A stretch of 64,000 nucleotides of DNA from the NCBI GenBank assembly GCA_001795455.1, contig MGPB01000039.1:1-64000 (forward strand). Direction: 5' to 3'. The translations under genes and the position numbers were made by a program. This document shows positions 45,166 to 54,794 of this stretch, piece after piece. Origin of the DNA: Curvibacter sp. GWA2_63_95 (lineage in GTDB: Bacteria > Pseudomonadota > Gammaproteobacteria > Burkholderiales > Burkholderiaceae_C). The notes beneath the pieces are model-generated. The model was not told the origin of the DNA. It searched no databases and worked only from the letters and a program-made list of their open reading frames with translations. Numbering within the stretch: the stretch's first letter is position 1; each line of letters begins with the position of its first letter.

Positions 45166-47751
45166 CTAGCTCGCTTTTCCGTTAGCCTGGGCCACCTTGG
45201 CGGCAATGTGCGCCAAGGCTTCTTCCACCTGGTCCACCAGCACCAGGCACAGCTCGCCGGGCTGCAGCTTGTCCAGTGCGGTGTCAATTGCCAGGAACTC
45301 GCCAAACACTTCCGAGCGGCTGACCGCGCGCTTGGCATTGACCAGGCCCTCGCGCAGCAAGGCAATCACCTCGCCATCCTGCCGGCCACGCTGGCACTGG
45401 TCCTCAAACATCACCACCTCGTCAAAGGCATTGCCCAGGATTTCGGTTTGTTGGCGGATGTCCTGGTCGCGCCGGTCACCGGCACCGCTGATGACCACGG
45501 AGCGGCGTGTGGCTGGCATGGCCTCTACCGCTTGCACCAGCGCCAGCATGGCGTCGGGGTTGTGGCCGTAGTCGGCAATCACGGTGGCACCGCGGTAGGT
45601 GAACAGGTTGAAACGGCCTTGCGCGTTGTCACTGTCGTTGGAAAAATTGGCCAGGCCCTTGCGGATGCTGGCCCAGTCCTGGCCCAGCGCCCAGGCTGCG
45701 GCCACGCTGGCCATGACGTTCTCGACCTGGAAGCCAATCGCACCACCCAGGGTCACCGGCACATCGACCAGCGGAATGGACTGCAGCATCTCGCCCTTGG
45801 CCGCGATCAGGTGGCCGCTTTCGACAAACACCACCGCATGGCCTTGCGCACGGTGGGTGGCCATGACAGGGTGATTTTTATCAGTTGCAAAGAAGGTGAC
45901 GGAGCCCTTGCACTTGGCCGCCATGGCCGCCACGATGGGGTCGGCCGCATTGAGCACGGCGGTGCCGGTGGTGGACACGTTTTGCACGATCACACGCTTG
46001 AGCACGGCCAACTCGTTGACGGTCGTGATGTAGTTCAGGCCCAGGTGGTCGCCGCTGCCCACATTGGTCACTACTGCCACATCGCAGTGGTCAAAGGCCA
46101 GGCCCTCGCGCAGCACACCGCCACGGGCGGTTTCCAGCACTGCGGCGTCGGTGTCGGGGTGCAGCAGCACGCTGCGTGCGCTCTTGGGGCCGCTGCAGTC
46201 GCCGGTATCTATGCATTCGCCATTGACGTAGACGCCATCGGTATTGGTCATGCCTACGCGCAGGCCGCTTTGGGTCAGCAGGTGCGAGATCAGGCGCACT
46301 GTCGTGGTCTTGCCGTTGGTACCGGTCACGGCCACCACAGGAATGCGGCCGTCCTGGCCCTTTTTGAACATGCTGCCAATGATGGCCTCGCCCACGGCGC
46401 GGCCCTTGCCAAACGAGGGCGAGAGGTGCATGCGCAGGCCCGGTGCGGCATTCACTTCCACCACACCACCACCTTGTTCTTCCAGCGGTTGCAGGATGCT
46501 GTCGCTCACCACGTCCACACCACAGATGTCCAAGCCCACCATGTGCGCCGCGGCAATCGCGCGTGCGGCCACCTCGGGGTGCACATCGTCGGTCACATCG
46601 GTGGCCGAGCCGCCGGTGGACAGGTTGGCGTTGTTGCGCAGGTTCACGCGTTGGCCCTTGTCGGGCACCGACTCTGCGGTCAGGCCTTGGGTGGCCAGGC
46701 AGGCGTGGGCAATGTCGTCAAAGCGGATTTTGGTCAGCGAGGTGGCGTGGCCGGAGCCGCGCTTGGGGTCCAGGTTGACCTGCTCCACCAACTGCGCGAT
46801 GGTGTGCACGCCATCACCCACCACCTTGGGCGGGTCGCGCCGGGCCGCGGCGACCAGCTTGTCGCCAATGACCAGCAGGCGGAAGTCGTTGCCGGGCATG
46901 AACCGCTCGACCAGGATGTCGTCGCGGAACGCACGTGCAGTGGCATAGGCTTTGACCAGCTGTTCACGGCTCGTGATGTTCACCGTCACGCCCTTGCCCT
47001 GGTTGCCGTCGTTGGGCTTCACCACCACGGGCAGGCCAATCTCTTGGGCCGCGGCCCAGGCATCGTCGGCATCGGTGACCGCACGGCCGCCGGGCACCGG
47101 TACACCGGCGGCGGCCAGCAGTTTTTTGGTCAGCTCCTTGTCCTGCGCAATGGCTTCGGCAATGGCGCTGGTGGCGTCCATTTCTGCTGCCTGGATACGG
47201 CGCTGCTTGCTGCCCCAGCCCAGGCGCACCATGCTGCCCTCGGTCATGCGGCTGTAGGGAATGCCGCGGGCCACCGCCGCGTCCACGATGGAGCCCGTGC
47301 TGGGGCCCAGGCGCACGTCTTCGTCGAGTTCGCGCAGCTGCTCCAGTGCCGCCGGCAGGTCAAAGGGTGTGTCGTCCAAGGCGGCCTGGCACAGTTGTTG
47401 GGCCAGTTCGAGCGCGAGCTTGCCCACCTCTTCTTCGCTGTACTCCACCACCACCTGGAACACATGTTGTTCGACTGTGGGGGTGGTGCAACTGAAGGTG
47501 ACCGGGCAACCGGCCTGGGCTTGCAGGCCCAGCATGGCCAACTCCAGCACCCGCGCCATCGGCACCTGGTCGTCATGGCCGGTAGCCTGGAAGGGGCTGA
47601 TCTCGGGGAAACGTGCGCGCAGGCGGGGTTCGAATCCCGGCAGCGCAGCAATGTGGCACTCGTCAGCGCTGCACTCCACCACGGTCTGGATGGCCGTGTG
47701 GTGGGTCCACAAATTGGGGCCGCGCAGGGCGCGGATGCGGTTCACTTGCAT
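45166..47751 (-). CDS. cphA: Cyanophycin synthetase (full-length, ATP-grasp plus Mur ligase)
   Basis: An 861-residue enzyme polymerising aspartate and arginine into cyanophycin granules. The N-terminal domain (about 1-160) is followed by an ATP-grasp domain (about 210-460) with VVVKPNDGNQGKGVTVNI, responsible for Asp addition, and a Mur-ligase-like domain (about 470-861) for Arg addition with an intact P-loop GTNGKTTT at residue 477 and the conserved YGHNPDAMLALVQA and SGAGDRRDQD segments. It lies 7 bp downstream of a second, degenerate synthetase gene. Confidence 0.95.
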   Translation of the reverse strand: MQVNRIRALRGPNLWTHHTAIQTVVECSADECHIAALPGFEPRLRARFPEISPFQATGHDDQVPMARVLELAMLGLQAQAGCPVTFSCTTPTVEQHVFQVVVEYSEEEVGKLALELAQQLCQAALDDTPFDLPAALEQLRELDEDVRLGPSTGSIVDAAVARGIPYSRMTEGSMVRLGWGSKQRRIQAAEMDATSAIAEAIAQDKELTKKLLAAAGVPVPGGRAVTDADDAWAAAQEIGLPVVVKPNDGNQGKGVTVNITSREQLVKAYATARAFRDDILVERFMPGNDFRLLVIGDKLVAAARRDPPKVVGDGVHTIAQLVEQVNLDPKRGSGHATSLTKIRFDDIAHACLATQGLTAESVPDKGQRVNLRNNANLSTGGSATDVTDDVHPEVAARAIAAAHMVGLDICGVDVVSDSILQPLEEQGGGVVEVNAAPGLRMHLSPSFGKGRAVGEAIIGSMFKKGQDGRIPVVAVTGTNGKTTTVRLISHLLTQSGLRVGMTNTDGVYVNGECIDTGDCSGPKSARSVLLHPDTDAAVLETARGGVLREGLAFDHCDVAVVTNVGSGDHLGLNYITTVNELAVLKRVIVQNVSTTGTAVLNAADPIVAAMAAKCKGSVTFFATDKNHPVMATHRAQGHAVVFVESGHLIAAKGEMLQSIPLVDVPVTLGGAIGFQVENVMASVAAAWALGQDWASIRKGLANFSNDSDNAQGRFNLFTYRGATVIADYGHNPDAMLALVQAVEAMPATRRSVVISGAGDRRDQDIRQQTEILGNAFDEVVMFEDQCQRGRQDGEVIALLREGLVNAKRAVSRSEVFGEFLAIDTALDKLQPGELCLVLVDQVEEALAHIAAKVAQANGKAS

Positions 47752-47758
47752 GGAGGGC

Positions 47759-49933
47759 TCAGTAGGGAGTTTTCTTGGGGTTGGAGTCGAAGGTGCGCAG
47801 ACCGGCTGCGATCAATTCGACGGGAATATTCAGCGCCCAGGCTGCGGCCACGGCAGCCATCACCAGTTCAGGCTGGGCGGCCTTTACCGGGTTCAAGGTT
47901 TGCAGCGGGAGCAGGGCGATCTCTTCGGCCTGTTGGGCCAGCACCACCTCACCATCCCGCACAAACACCACTTGTTTGCCGGCCGCACGGTGCGCCACCA
48001 GCGTCGGGTGCTGCGCATCGGGGGCATAAAAAATCACTTGGCCATCACACAGTTCGGCCAGCTCCACCACCTGTGGGTCGGTGGCATTGAGCACGGCGGT
48101 ACCACTGGGCAGCACCACATCGACTTGGGTGCGGGTGACCTTGAAGGCCTGCTCGGCGTCCAGAATGTCGAAGTCCCGCAGTGATTCGGTCCAGCCCACA
48201 TCGGTCACCACCCCCACGGCACAACGGTCATAGGCCAGGCCCTCGCCCAGCACCATGGCGCTGCTGTTCTCAAACACAGCGGCCTGGATGGAGCGGTTGA
48301 TCAGCAGGCGCTGGCTGGGCTCCCAGCGGGCGCAATCGCTGGCGACCACGCGGCGGCCGTCCAGGTACAGGCCTTCGCTGCAGGCCAGGCCCACATGCCG
48401 ACCACTGATGTGCACCAGCCAGGCCACCAGGCGCGCCAGGCGGCCTGTGTTTTGGGTGCCGGTGATGCCAATGACGGGGATACGGCCATCGGCCTGCGGC
48501 TCAAACAGGTGTTCCACGATGGCACGGCCCACGGGGCGGCCTTCGCCGTTGGCGGGCTTGATGTGGGCCAGCAGACCGGGGCTGGCGTTCACCTCAATGA
48601 CGGCGCCACGCTGGCTTTTCATGGGCTTGCTGATGTCTTCCATCACCATGTCGATGCCCGCAATGTCCAGGCCCACCACGCGGGCGGCCAGGGCCGCAGT
48701 GGCGGCGACCGTGGGGTGCATCTGGTCGGTCACGTCCCAGGCCACGTTGCCGTTGCGCTGGATCAGCACCTTCTGGTCTTTGGCCGGAATGGAGTCGGGC
48801 GTCAGCCCGGCGCGGCGCAGCTCCAGCTGCACCTCCGGGCTTTTTTGCGGTTCAATCGGACTCAGTGGCGCTTCTTCTTCCTCGCCCCGGCGTGGGTCGG
48901 TGTTGATTTGCTGGTTCACCAGAGCGGTCACGGTGGAGCTGCCATCGCCTACCACCCAGGCGGATTCGCCACGGGCTGCGGCCACGACCTGCTTGCCCAC
49001 CACCAGCAAACGGTGTTCGTTGCCGGGAATGAACTTTTCGACGATGACACTGCCACCGCTTTGTTCCTTGGCCACCTGGAAGGCCGTTTCCACACTGGCT
49101 TGGTCCGAGAGGTCCAGGGTGACCCCCCGACCGTGGTTGCCGTCATAAGGTTTGATGGCCACGGGCAGGCCAATGTCCTGGGCGGCTTCCCAGGCCGCGG
49201 CCGGGGAGTTGACCAGCGTACCCTCAGGCACTGGCACGCCGCAGGCCTTCAGCAGGCTCTTGGTCAGGTCTTTGTCGCTGGCAATTTCTTCGGCAATCGC
49301 ACTGGTCTGGTCGGTTTCAGCGGTCCAGATACGGCGCTGCGCATTGCCATAGCCCAGTTGCACCAGGTTGCCTTCGGTCAGGCGGATGTGGGGAATGCCG
49401 CGGTCCGTCGCTGCATCCACAATGCTGGTGGTGCTGGGGCCCAGGCACAGGGAGTCCACCATCTCGCGCAGCGCGGCCAGGGGGGCTTCCAGGTCGTAAG
49501 GGGTGTTGTTGATGGCCGCCACCACCAGATCGCGCGCCACCACCAGGGCCTGGCGGCCCACCTGCTCTTGCCGGGTGCGAAACGCCACCTTGTAAACACC
49601 AGGTTTGGAGGTCTGACGGGCTTTGCCAAAGCTGGTCTGCATGCCGGCCAGGTTCTGGATTTCCAGCGTGACATGTTCCACGATGTGGGCGGCCCAGGTG
49701 CCTTCTTGCAGGCGCTGCAAAAAGCCGCCGCGTACGCCGGGGCTGCATTTGTGTTCCATCAGGCCCGGTAGCCAGGTGGTCAGGCGCTCGTAGAAGCCGG
49801 GCAGGGTGTTGGAGGGGTGGTCCTCCAGGCTGCCAATGTCCAACCAAGCCTCGATGACGGGGCGGTAGGTCCAGATGTTGGGACCGCGCAGGTACGTAAC
49901 CCGGAGAATGTCGATGTTTTTCTTGGCTGTCAT
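47759..49933 (-). CDS. Second cyanophycin synthetase, CphA2-like, degenerate and truncated Mur domain
   Basis: A 724-residue paralogue of CphA. The N-terminal region (LRVTYLRGPNIWTYRPVIEA) and ATP-grasp domain (VAIKPYDGNHGRGVTLDL) look intact. The Mur-ligase P-loop is altered to GTQNTGRLA at residue 492 (no GKT/S), and the protein stops at RTFDSNPKKTPY, just where the third Mur subdomain would begin. Arginine ligation by the usual route is therefore doubtful. Cyanobacterial CphA2, which also has a reduced C-terminus, polymerises beta-Asp-Arg dipeptides; a similar role is possible here. ATG 49933 was preferred over the upstream ATG at 50050. Confidence 0.9.
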   Translation of the reverse strand: MTAKKNIDILRVTYLRGPNIWTYRPVIEAWLDIGSLEDHPSNTLPGFYERLTTWLPGLMEHKCSPGVRGGFLQRLQEGTWAAHIVEHVTLEIQNLAGMQTSFGKARQTSKPGVYKVAFRTRQEQVGRQALVVARDLVVAAINNTPYDLEAPLAALREMVDSLCLGPSTTSIVDAATDRGIPHIRLTEGNLVQLGYGNAQRRIWTAETDQTSAIAEEIASDKDLTKSLLKACGVPVPEGTLVNSPAAAWEAAQDIGLPVAIKPYDGNHGRGVTLDLSDQASVETAFQVAKEQSGGSVIVEKFIPGNEHRLLVVGKQVVAAARGESAWVVGDGSSTVTALVNQQINTDPRRGEEEEAPLSPIEPQKSPEVQLELRRAGLTPDSIPAKDQKVLIQRNGNVAWDVTDQMHPTVAATAALAARVVGLDIAGIDMVMEDISKPMKSQRGAVIEVNASPGLLAHIKPANGEGRPVGRAIVEHLFEPQADGRIPVIGITGTQNTGRLARLVAWLVHISGRHVGLACSEGLYLDGRRVVASDCARWEPSQRLLINRSIQAAVFENSSAMVLGEGLAYDRCAVGVVTDVGWTESLRDFDILDAEQAFKVTRTQVDVVLPSGTAVLNATDPQVVELAELCDGQVIFYAPDAQHPTLVAHRAAGKQVVFVRDGEVVLAQQAEEIALLPLQTLNPVKAAQPELVMAAVAAAWALNIPVELIAAGLRTFDSNPKKTPY

Positions 49934-50082
49934 GGCTGTGTGAGAAGGGGCGGTGCACCATTGTGACGCGGCGCGCGTTATGTATTTTCGCTCAGCCCCC
50001 GTGTTGTGTAACGGATTTGTTATTGGCGCCTTGGCGCGCAGATGACGCAAAATCCCGAGTTAAACCTTTTCCCTTGAAGTAG

Positions 50083-52344
50083 ATGACCCCTGACGCCCTT
50101 GCTGTTTCTGTGCTGCCCGGAGAGCTTGCTCCGCAATGGCGGGCCACTGTGCAGCAGCAGCTGCACCCCCAAGAGAACGTATTGGCCTCGCTGGAGGTTG
50201 ACCTTGACACCCAACTGCGCTTTGTCAAAGGGCTGGTGCTGGTGACCAGCCAGCGTTTGCTGAGCCGGTTGGGGCCCGACGGGCACTGGCAGTCCTGGGA
50301 CCTGCAAGCCGGCCAAAGCCTGCAGCACCACGACCATGCGGGTGTGGGCCATCTCGATTTGCAGGATGTCAGCGGCCAGCTGGCTACCTGGCGCTTCACG
50401 CTGGGCCAAAACCTGCACGCCCTGCGCCTGGTCGACCAGTTCCAGGCCCAGTTGGAGAGCACGGTGTCTGGCCGCCCGCTGGCGCAGGCGCTCACCCAGG
50501 TCTGCCCCAGCTGCAAGGCCCCGCTGGAGGCCGACCAGGAGGAATGCCCGGTCTGCACCAAGGTGGTCCACACCCCGCCCAGCACCTGGACCCTGTTTCG
50601 CCTGTGGCGCTTTGCCAAACCCTACAAAGGCCAGTTGCTGCTGGGTTTTGTGCTGACGTTGCTGGGCACGGCCGCCAACCTGGTGCCGCCCTACCTGACC
50701 ATGCCGTTGATGGACAACGTGCTGATCCCGTTTCAGAACGGGCAGACGATCGATCCCATGCTGGTGGGCATGTACATGGGCGGGCTGCTGGGGTCCGCCT
50801 TGCTGGCCTGGGTGCTGAGCTGGGCCAAGACCTACATCCTGGCCCTGGTGTCCGAGCGTATTGGTGCCGACCTGCGCACCACCACCTACGAGCACCTGCT
50901 GCGCCTGTCGCTGGAGTACTTCGGTGGCAAACGCACCGGCGATTTGATGTCGCGCATTGGCAGCGAGAGTGACCGCATTTGCGTGTTCCTGTCCCTGCAC
51001 CTGCTGGACTTTGCCACCGACGTGATCATGCTGACCATGACGGCGATCATCCTGTTCTCCATCAACCCCTGGCTGGCGCTGGTGACGCTGGTGCCGCTGC
51101 CGTTCATTGCCTGGATGATCCACTTTGTGCGCGACCGCTTGCGCACCGGTTTCGAGAAGATCGACCGCGTCTGGGGCGAGGTGACCAATGTGCTGGCCGA
51201 CACCATTCCGGGCGTGCGCGTGGTCAAGGCCTTTGCGCAGGAAAAACGTGAGGCGGCACGCTTCCGCGAGGCCAACAAACACAACCTGGCGGTGAACGAC
51301 CGCATCAACAAGATCTGGTCGCTGTTTTCGCCCAGCGTGTCGTTTTTGACCGAGCTGGGCCTGTTGGTGGTGTGGGCGTTTGGCATCTGGCAGGTGTCCA
51401 AGGGTGACATCACGGTGGGGGTGCTGACTGCCTTCATTGCTTACATCAGCCGGTTTTACGGCCGCTTGGACTCCATGAGCCGGATTGTCTCGGTCACGCA
51501 AAAGTCGGCCTCGGCCGCCAAACGCATTTTTGACATCCTGGACCATGTCTCCAGCGTGCCCGAACCCGTCAATCCTGTGCCCATGGGCCAGGTGCAGGGC
51601 CGCATCGAGGTGCGCGATGTGGGCTTTCGTTATGGCAACCGCGAGGTGAATCGCGGCATCAGCCTGAAGATTGCGCCCGGCGAAATGATTGGTTTGGTAG
51701 GCCACAGCGGCTCGGGCAAGAGCACGCTGGTGAACCTGATTTGCCGCTTCTACGATGTGTCGGAAGGCGCGATTCTGGTGGACGGGGTGGACATCCGCTC
51801 CTTCGCCATTTCGGACTACCGCCAGAACATTGGCCTGGTGCTGCAGGAGCCGTTTTTGTTCTTCGGCACCATTGCCGACAACATCGCCTATGGCAAACCC
51901 CATGCCACCCGCGCACAGATCATTGCGGCCGCCCGCGCCGCCCATGCGCACGAATTTATCCTGCGCCTGCCACAGGGCTATGACTCCATGGTGGGCGAGC
52001 GCGGCCAGGGCCTGTCGGGTGGCGAGCGCCAGCGCATCTCGATCGCACGCGCGCTGCTGATCGACCCGCGCATCCTGATCCTGGACGAAGCCACCTCGTC
52101 GGTGGACTCCGAGACCGAGAAGGAAATCCAGAAGGCGCTGGAGAATTTGGTGCAAGGCCGCACCACCATCGCCATTGCGCACCGCCTGTCTACCCTGCAT
52201 CGGGCCGACCGCCTGGTGGTGCTGGACCGCGGACGGGTGGTGGAAGAAGGCACCCACGACGCGTTGATGGCTGCCGAAGGCGCCTATTACAACCTTTATC
52301 AAGCGCAGGCGCGCAACAACAATCTCTTGGAGGAATCTGCATGA
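50083..52344 (+). CDS. Cyanophycin-associated ABC transporter (fused permease-ATPase with N-terminal Zn ribbon)
   Basis: A 753-residue protein. The N-terminal 135 residues form a soluble beta-rich, PH-like domain, then a zinc ribbon [18 protein letters not shown] (about 141-158), then a six-helix exporter-type transmembrane domain (about 180-470) and an ATPase with [27 protein letters not shown] and IAHRLST. The exporter fold resembles MsbA-type half-transporters and would dimerise. It diverges from the cyanophycin synthetase pair and overlaps the DUF1854 gene by four bases; this grouping recurs in Burkholderiales. The substrate is unknown; link to cyanophycin is from context. Confidence 0.9.
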   Translation: MTPDALAVSVLPGELAPQWRATVQQQLHPQENVLASLEVDLDTQLRFVKGLVLVTSQRLLSRLGPDGHWQSWDLQAGQSLQHHDHAGVGHLDLQDVSGQLATWRFTLGQNLHALRLVDQFQAQLESTVSGRPLAQALTQVCPSCKAPLEADQEECPVCTKVVHTPPSTWTLFRLWRFAKPYKGQLLLGFVLTLLGTAANLVPPYLTMPLMDNVLIPFQNGQTIDPMLVGMYMGGLLGSALLAWVLSWAKTYILALVSERIGADLRTTTYEHLLRLSLEYFGGKRTGDLMSRIGSESDRICVFLSLHLLDFATDVIMLTMTAIILFSINPWLALVTLVPLPFIAWMIHFVRDRLRTGFEKIDRVWGEVTNVLADTIPGVRVVKAFAQEKREAARFREANKHNLAVNDRINKIWSLFSPSVSFLTELGLLVVWAFGIWQVSKGDITVGVLTAFIAYISRFYGRLDSMSRIVSVTQKSASAAKRIFDILDHVSSVPEPVNPVPMGQVQGRIEVRDVGFRYGNREVNRGISLKIAPGEMIGLVGHSGSGKSTLVNLICRFYDVSEGAILVDGVDIRSFAISDYRQNIGLVLQEPFLFFGTIADNIAYGKPHATRAQIIAAARAAHAHEFILRLPQGYDSMVGERGQGLSGGERQRISIARALLIDPRILILDEATSSVDSETEKEIQKALENLVQGRTTIAIAHRLSTLHRADRLVVLDRGRVVEEGTHDALMAAEGAYYNLYQAQARNNNLLEESA

Positions 52345-52832
52345 GCGCCCTGCTAACCGTGACGGCCAGTCGCTTTGCGTTGGAGCGCACACCCTTTGGC
52401 AAGCTGGTGCTGACCAATGAGGCGGGCGAACGTTTTGAAGGTGTAGTGCCGGTGCGGGCCTTCCCCATCCAGTCGCCGGACGACGGCATCTCGCTGGTGA
52501 GTACCGATGGCAAGGAAGTGGCCTGGGTAGACCTGCTGGCCGATGTGCCGCAGCCCGCGCAGGATCTGATTCGGGCCGAGCTCACCACGCGGGAATTCAT
52601 GCCGGTGGTCACGCGTATTGTGTCGGTTACCAGCTACTCCACGCCCTGCACCTGGGCGGTGGAAACGGACCGTGGCAACACCGAGTTTGTGCTGCGCGGA
52701 GACGAAGACATCCGCCGCATTGGGAAGGACAACGGCCTGTTGATTGCCGACGCGCACGGCATCCAGTACCTGGTGCGCGACCAGTTTGCGCTGGACACCC
52801 ACAGCAAGAAAGTCCTGGACCGCTTCCTGTAG
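52341..52832 (+). CDS. DUF1854 protein of the cyanophycin locus
   Basis: A 163-residue DUF1854 protein: FALERTPFGKLVLTNEAGER at the N-terminus, GVVPVRAFPIQSPDDGISLV, then ELTTREFMPVVTRIVSVTSY and the C-terminal RIGKDNGLLIADAHGIQYLV with RDQFALDTHSKKVLDRFL. No signal peptide or transmembrane segment. It overlaps the ABC transporter gene by four bases (ATGA) and so is co-translated with it. The function is unknown; this pair is repeatedly found beside cphA in betaproteobacteria. Confidence 0.88.
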   Translation: MSALLTVTASRFALERTPFGKLVLTNEAGERFEGVVPVRAFPIQSPDDGISLVSTDGKEVAWVDLLADVPQPAQDLIRAELTTREFMPVVTRIVSVTSYSTPCTWAVETDRGNTEFVLRGDEDIRRIGKDNGLLIADAHGIQYLVRDQFALDTHSKKVLDRFL

Positions 52833-52943
52833 GGTGTTGTTTCCGGGTCAGTGGGTGCTCGCACCGGCCTGGGCTTGCGGTACATTTTGGGGCTGACGCC
52901 AGCGCACCCGCGCAATGCTGCCCAGAACAGAAAGCACTTCCCC

Positions 52944-53516
52944 ATGTCCACTCTGTCGATTCTTTCCCACCGCACCCAGACCGTTCGCAAGCTCCAACTG
53001 GCGGGTGCGGCAGTGGTCTGTCTCTTGCTGCTGTCGGGCTGCGCCATTTGGCCCAAGGCACTGACCTTCTGGGGCGACACCGAACCTGCCGTAGCCGACA
53101 CCACCACCTCGCCCACTGCCAGCGCCCCCGGCGCTGCCGCATCGGCACCCATGGAGCCCGCCCCCGTGGTCACCAGCAGCCCGGTGGTGGAGCCTGCCAC
53201 GCCAGAGGTGGCGCCCATGGCCAGCCTGCCACCAGAGCCGGCACCTGTGGCACCGCCCAAGCCCGCAGGTCCCATGAAGATGGAGCGTGGCTACTACATC
53301 AACGTGGGTTTGTTTGCCGTGCCCAGCAATGCCAGCCATGCGTTTCAGAAGCTGGAGAAGGCGGGCCTGCCCGCGTATACCGAGTTGCTGGAAACCAATG
53401 TGGGCAAGTTGACCCGCGTGCGGGTGGGCGGTTTCCCCACCAAAGCCAAGGCTGACACAGCGGCCAAGAAAATTCGATCCCTGCAGCTCGAAGCCATCGT
53501 CTTCCGCCACAAATAA
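52944..53516 (+). CDS. SPOR-domain lipoprotein
   Basis: A 190-residue protein with a lipoprotein signal (LAGAAVVCLLLLSGCAIW, lipobox LSGC), a long Ala/Pro/Thr-rich linker (about 45-115) and a C-terminal SPOR domain (about 118-190: YYINVGLFAVPSNASHAFQK, TRVRVGGFPTKAKADTAAKK). SPOR domains bind denuded septal peptidoglycan glycans, so it is likely directed to division sites. ATG 52944 gives the signal peptide; an upstream in-frame start at 52851 does not. Confidence 0.85.
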   Translation: MSTLSILSHRTQTVRKLQLAGAAVVCLLLLSGCAIWPKALTFWGDTEPAVADTTTSPTASAPGAAASAPMEPAPVVTSSPVVEPATPEVAPMASLPPEPAPVAPPKPAGPMKMERGYYINVGLFAVPSNASHAFQKLEKAGLPAYTELLETNVGKLTRVRVGGFPTKAKADTAAKKIRSLQLEAIVFRHK

Positions 53517-53520
53517 AGCA

Positions 53521-53546
53521 AAGGGCCAAGCGGCCTTTTCCTTTTC
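53521..53546 (+). terminator. Probable terminator after the SPOR gene
   Basis: AAGGGCC (53521-53527) pairs with GGCCTTT (53532-53538), one pair being G-U, around a 4-nt loop, followed by TTTTCCTTTTC. It lies four bases after the stop. The rest of the gap to the porin gene (to 53754) has no gene and presumably holds the porin promoter, which I cannot pinpoint. Confidence 0.65.
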
Positions 53547-53754
53547 TGCATGGCCCCATTGCGGACCCGCTCCGCTGTGGCCTTCGCCTTTGCATTCCAT
53601 CGATCCCGTCGTCTGCGCCAGGTTGCGTGCGGCGGCGATGTCACCAAAACTTCATTCCCATTTCACCCCTCCGTCTTATTCACTCTTCAGACTCCGCGGT
53701 CGTTGTGTCTTGTCTTGATATGACTTTTTAAACCGCAATCAATTGGAGTATGGA

Positions 53755-54726
53755 ATGTTGAAAAAATCTGCTGTTGCATTCGCAGTTGCAACACTGGCCC
53801 TGGGTGTGCAGGCTGGCGAATTGGCCACTGACAAAGACGTGAAGTTTGAAGTGAATGTGGATGTCGGCACCTACTTCGTGAGCAAGAAGAATGCGGCCGG
53901 TCGCCAGATCGACGAAGTGCTGGGCAAGGGCCTGAACCAGGTCGAGATCAAGGCCACCAAAAACATCAATGACGACGTCTCCATCTTCGGCGAAATTGAA
54001 GTGGACTACGACCCCGTGGCTGACAACTCCCCCTTCACCTCGGATGACACCCGTGTTGGTATTGCCAGCAAGAAGTTTGGCCGTTTCTCGGCGGGTCAGT
54101 TCGACAGCTTCATGGAAGACAACGTGATGGAAACCCTGGGCGTGGGCCATGGCGAAAATGGCTTCATGACCGAGCCTGCTTCCGCCAACAAGGGCCGCCA
54201 CGTGCAGTACAGCCACAAGCTGGGCGACCTGAGCTTTGCGGTGGACTACACCTCTGCGATTGGCCCCGCCGCCAATCCTGAGAATTCCAACGGCTTTGCC
54301 CTGGCTGCAACCTACAAGTTGGGTAATTTCACGCTGGCCGGTGGCTGGAGCGAGTTGGCCAAATACAAGGCCGACAGCTCCAAGACCCAAGGCGAGTTGA
54401 ACACCGACCGTTACGCCACCGGTCTGGCCGCTACCTACCAAATGGGCAGCGTGGCCTTGAAGGGCCTGGTGGCCGAGGTGGAAAGCACTGCCAAGATCAA
54501 GACCTCCTTCAGCGGTGTGGCCCTGACGTATGTGTCGGGTGAGTTTGACTTCGGCCTGTCCATGCAAAAGGTCAAGCCCGAAAACACCAACGGCCGCGAC
54601 GAGTGGTCGGTGGGCGTGGGCTACACCCCGTTCAAGAACATGCAGCTGTACCTGGATTACGCAGGTCTGGCCAAGGTGAATGGCGAAGGCGACGTGGTTG
54701 AAATGGGCCTGAAGTACACCTTCTAA
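53755..54726 (+). CDS. Gram-negative porin
   Basis: A 323-residue outer-membrane porin. Signal peptide MLKKSAVAFAVATLALGVQA with cleavage before GELATD. The rest is a series of amphipathic beta strands (VSIFGEIEVDYDPVADNSPF, RVGIASKKFGRFSAGQFDSF, LAATYKLGNFTLAGGWSELA) ending VVEMGLKYTF, with the terminal Phe required for BAM insertion. The FGRFSAGQ strand is typical of neutral betaproteobacterial porins. ATG 53755 has GGAG six bases upstream; the in-frame TTG at 53743 would overlap that site. Confidence 0.92.
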   Translation: MLKKSAVAFAVATLALGVQAGELATDKDVKFEVNVDVGTYFVSKKNAAGRQIDEVLGKGLNQVEIKATKNINDDVSIFGEIEVDYDPVADNSPFTSDDTRVGIASKKFGRFSAGQFDSFMEDNVMETLGVGHGENGFMTEPASANKGRHVQYSHKLGDLSFAVDYTSAIGPAANPENSNGFALAATYKLGNFTLAGGWSELAKYKADSSKTQGELNTDRYATGLAATYQMGSVALKGLVAEVESTAKIKTSFSGVALTYVSGEFDFGLSMQKVKPENTNGRDEWSVGVGYTPFKNMQLYLDYAGLAKVNGEGDVVEMGLKYTF

Positions 54727-54754
54727 GCAGCCCCCCGGTATTCCAAGGTTTTAT

Positions 54755-54779
54755 GCCCGGGCTGGTCCCGGGCTTTTTT
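54755..54779 (+). terminator. Intrinsic terminator after the porin gene
   Basis: GCCCGGG (54755-54761) and CCCGGGC (54767-54773) form a perfect stem with a 5-nt loop, followed by six T residues. It lies 28 bp after the porin stop and just before the convergent panC stop. Confidence 0.93.
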
Positions 54780-54794
54780 ACGTATGGCGCGCGC

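Noticed and set aside
45208..48090. 960-codon plus-strand open frame opposite the cyanophycin synthetases
   Set aside because: Antisense to two well-supported synthetase genes; no domain; His/Gly/Val-rich shadow.
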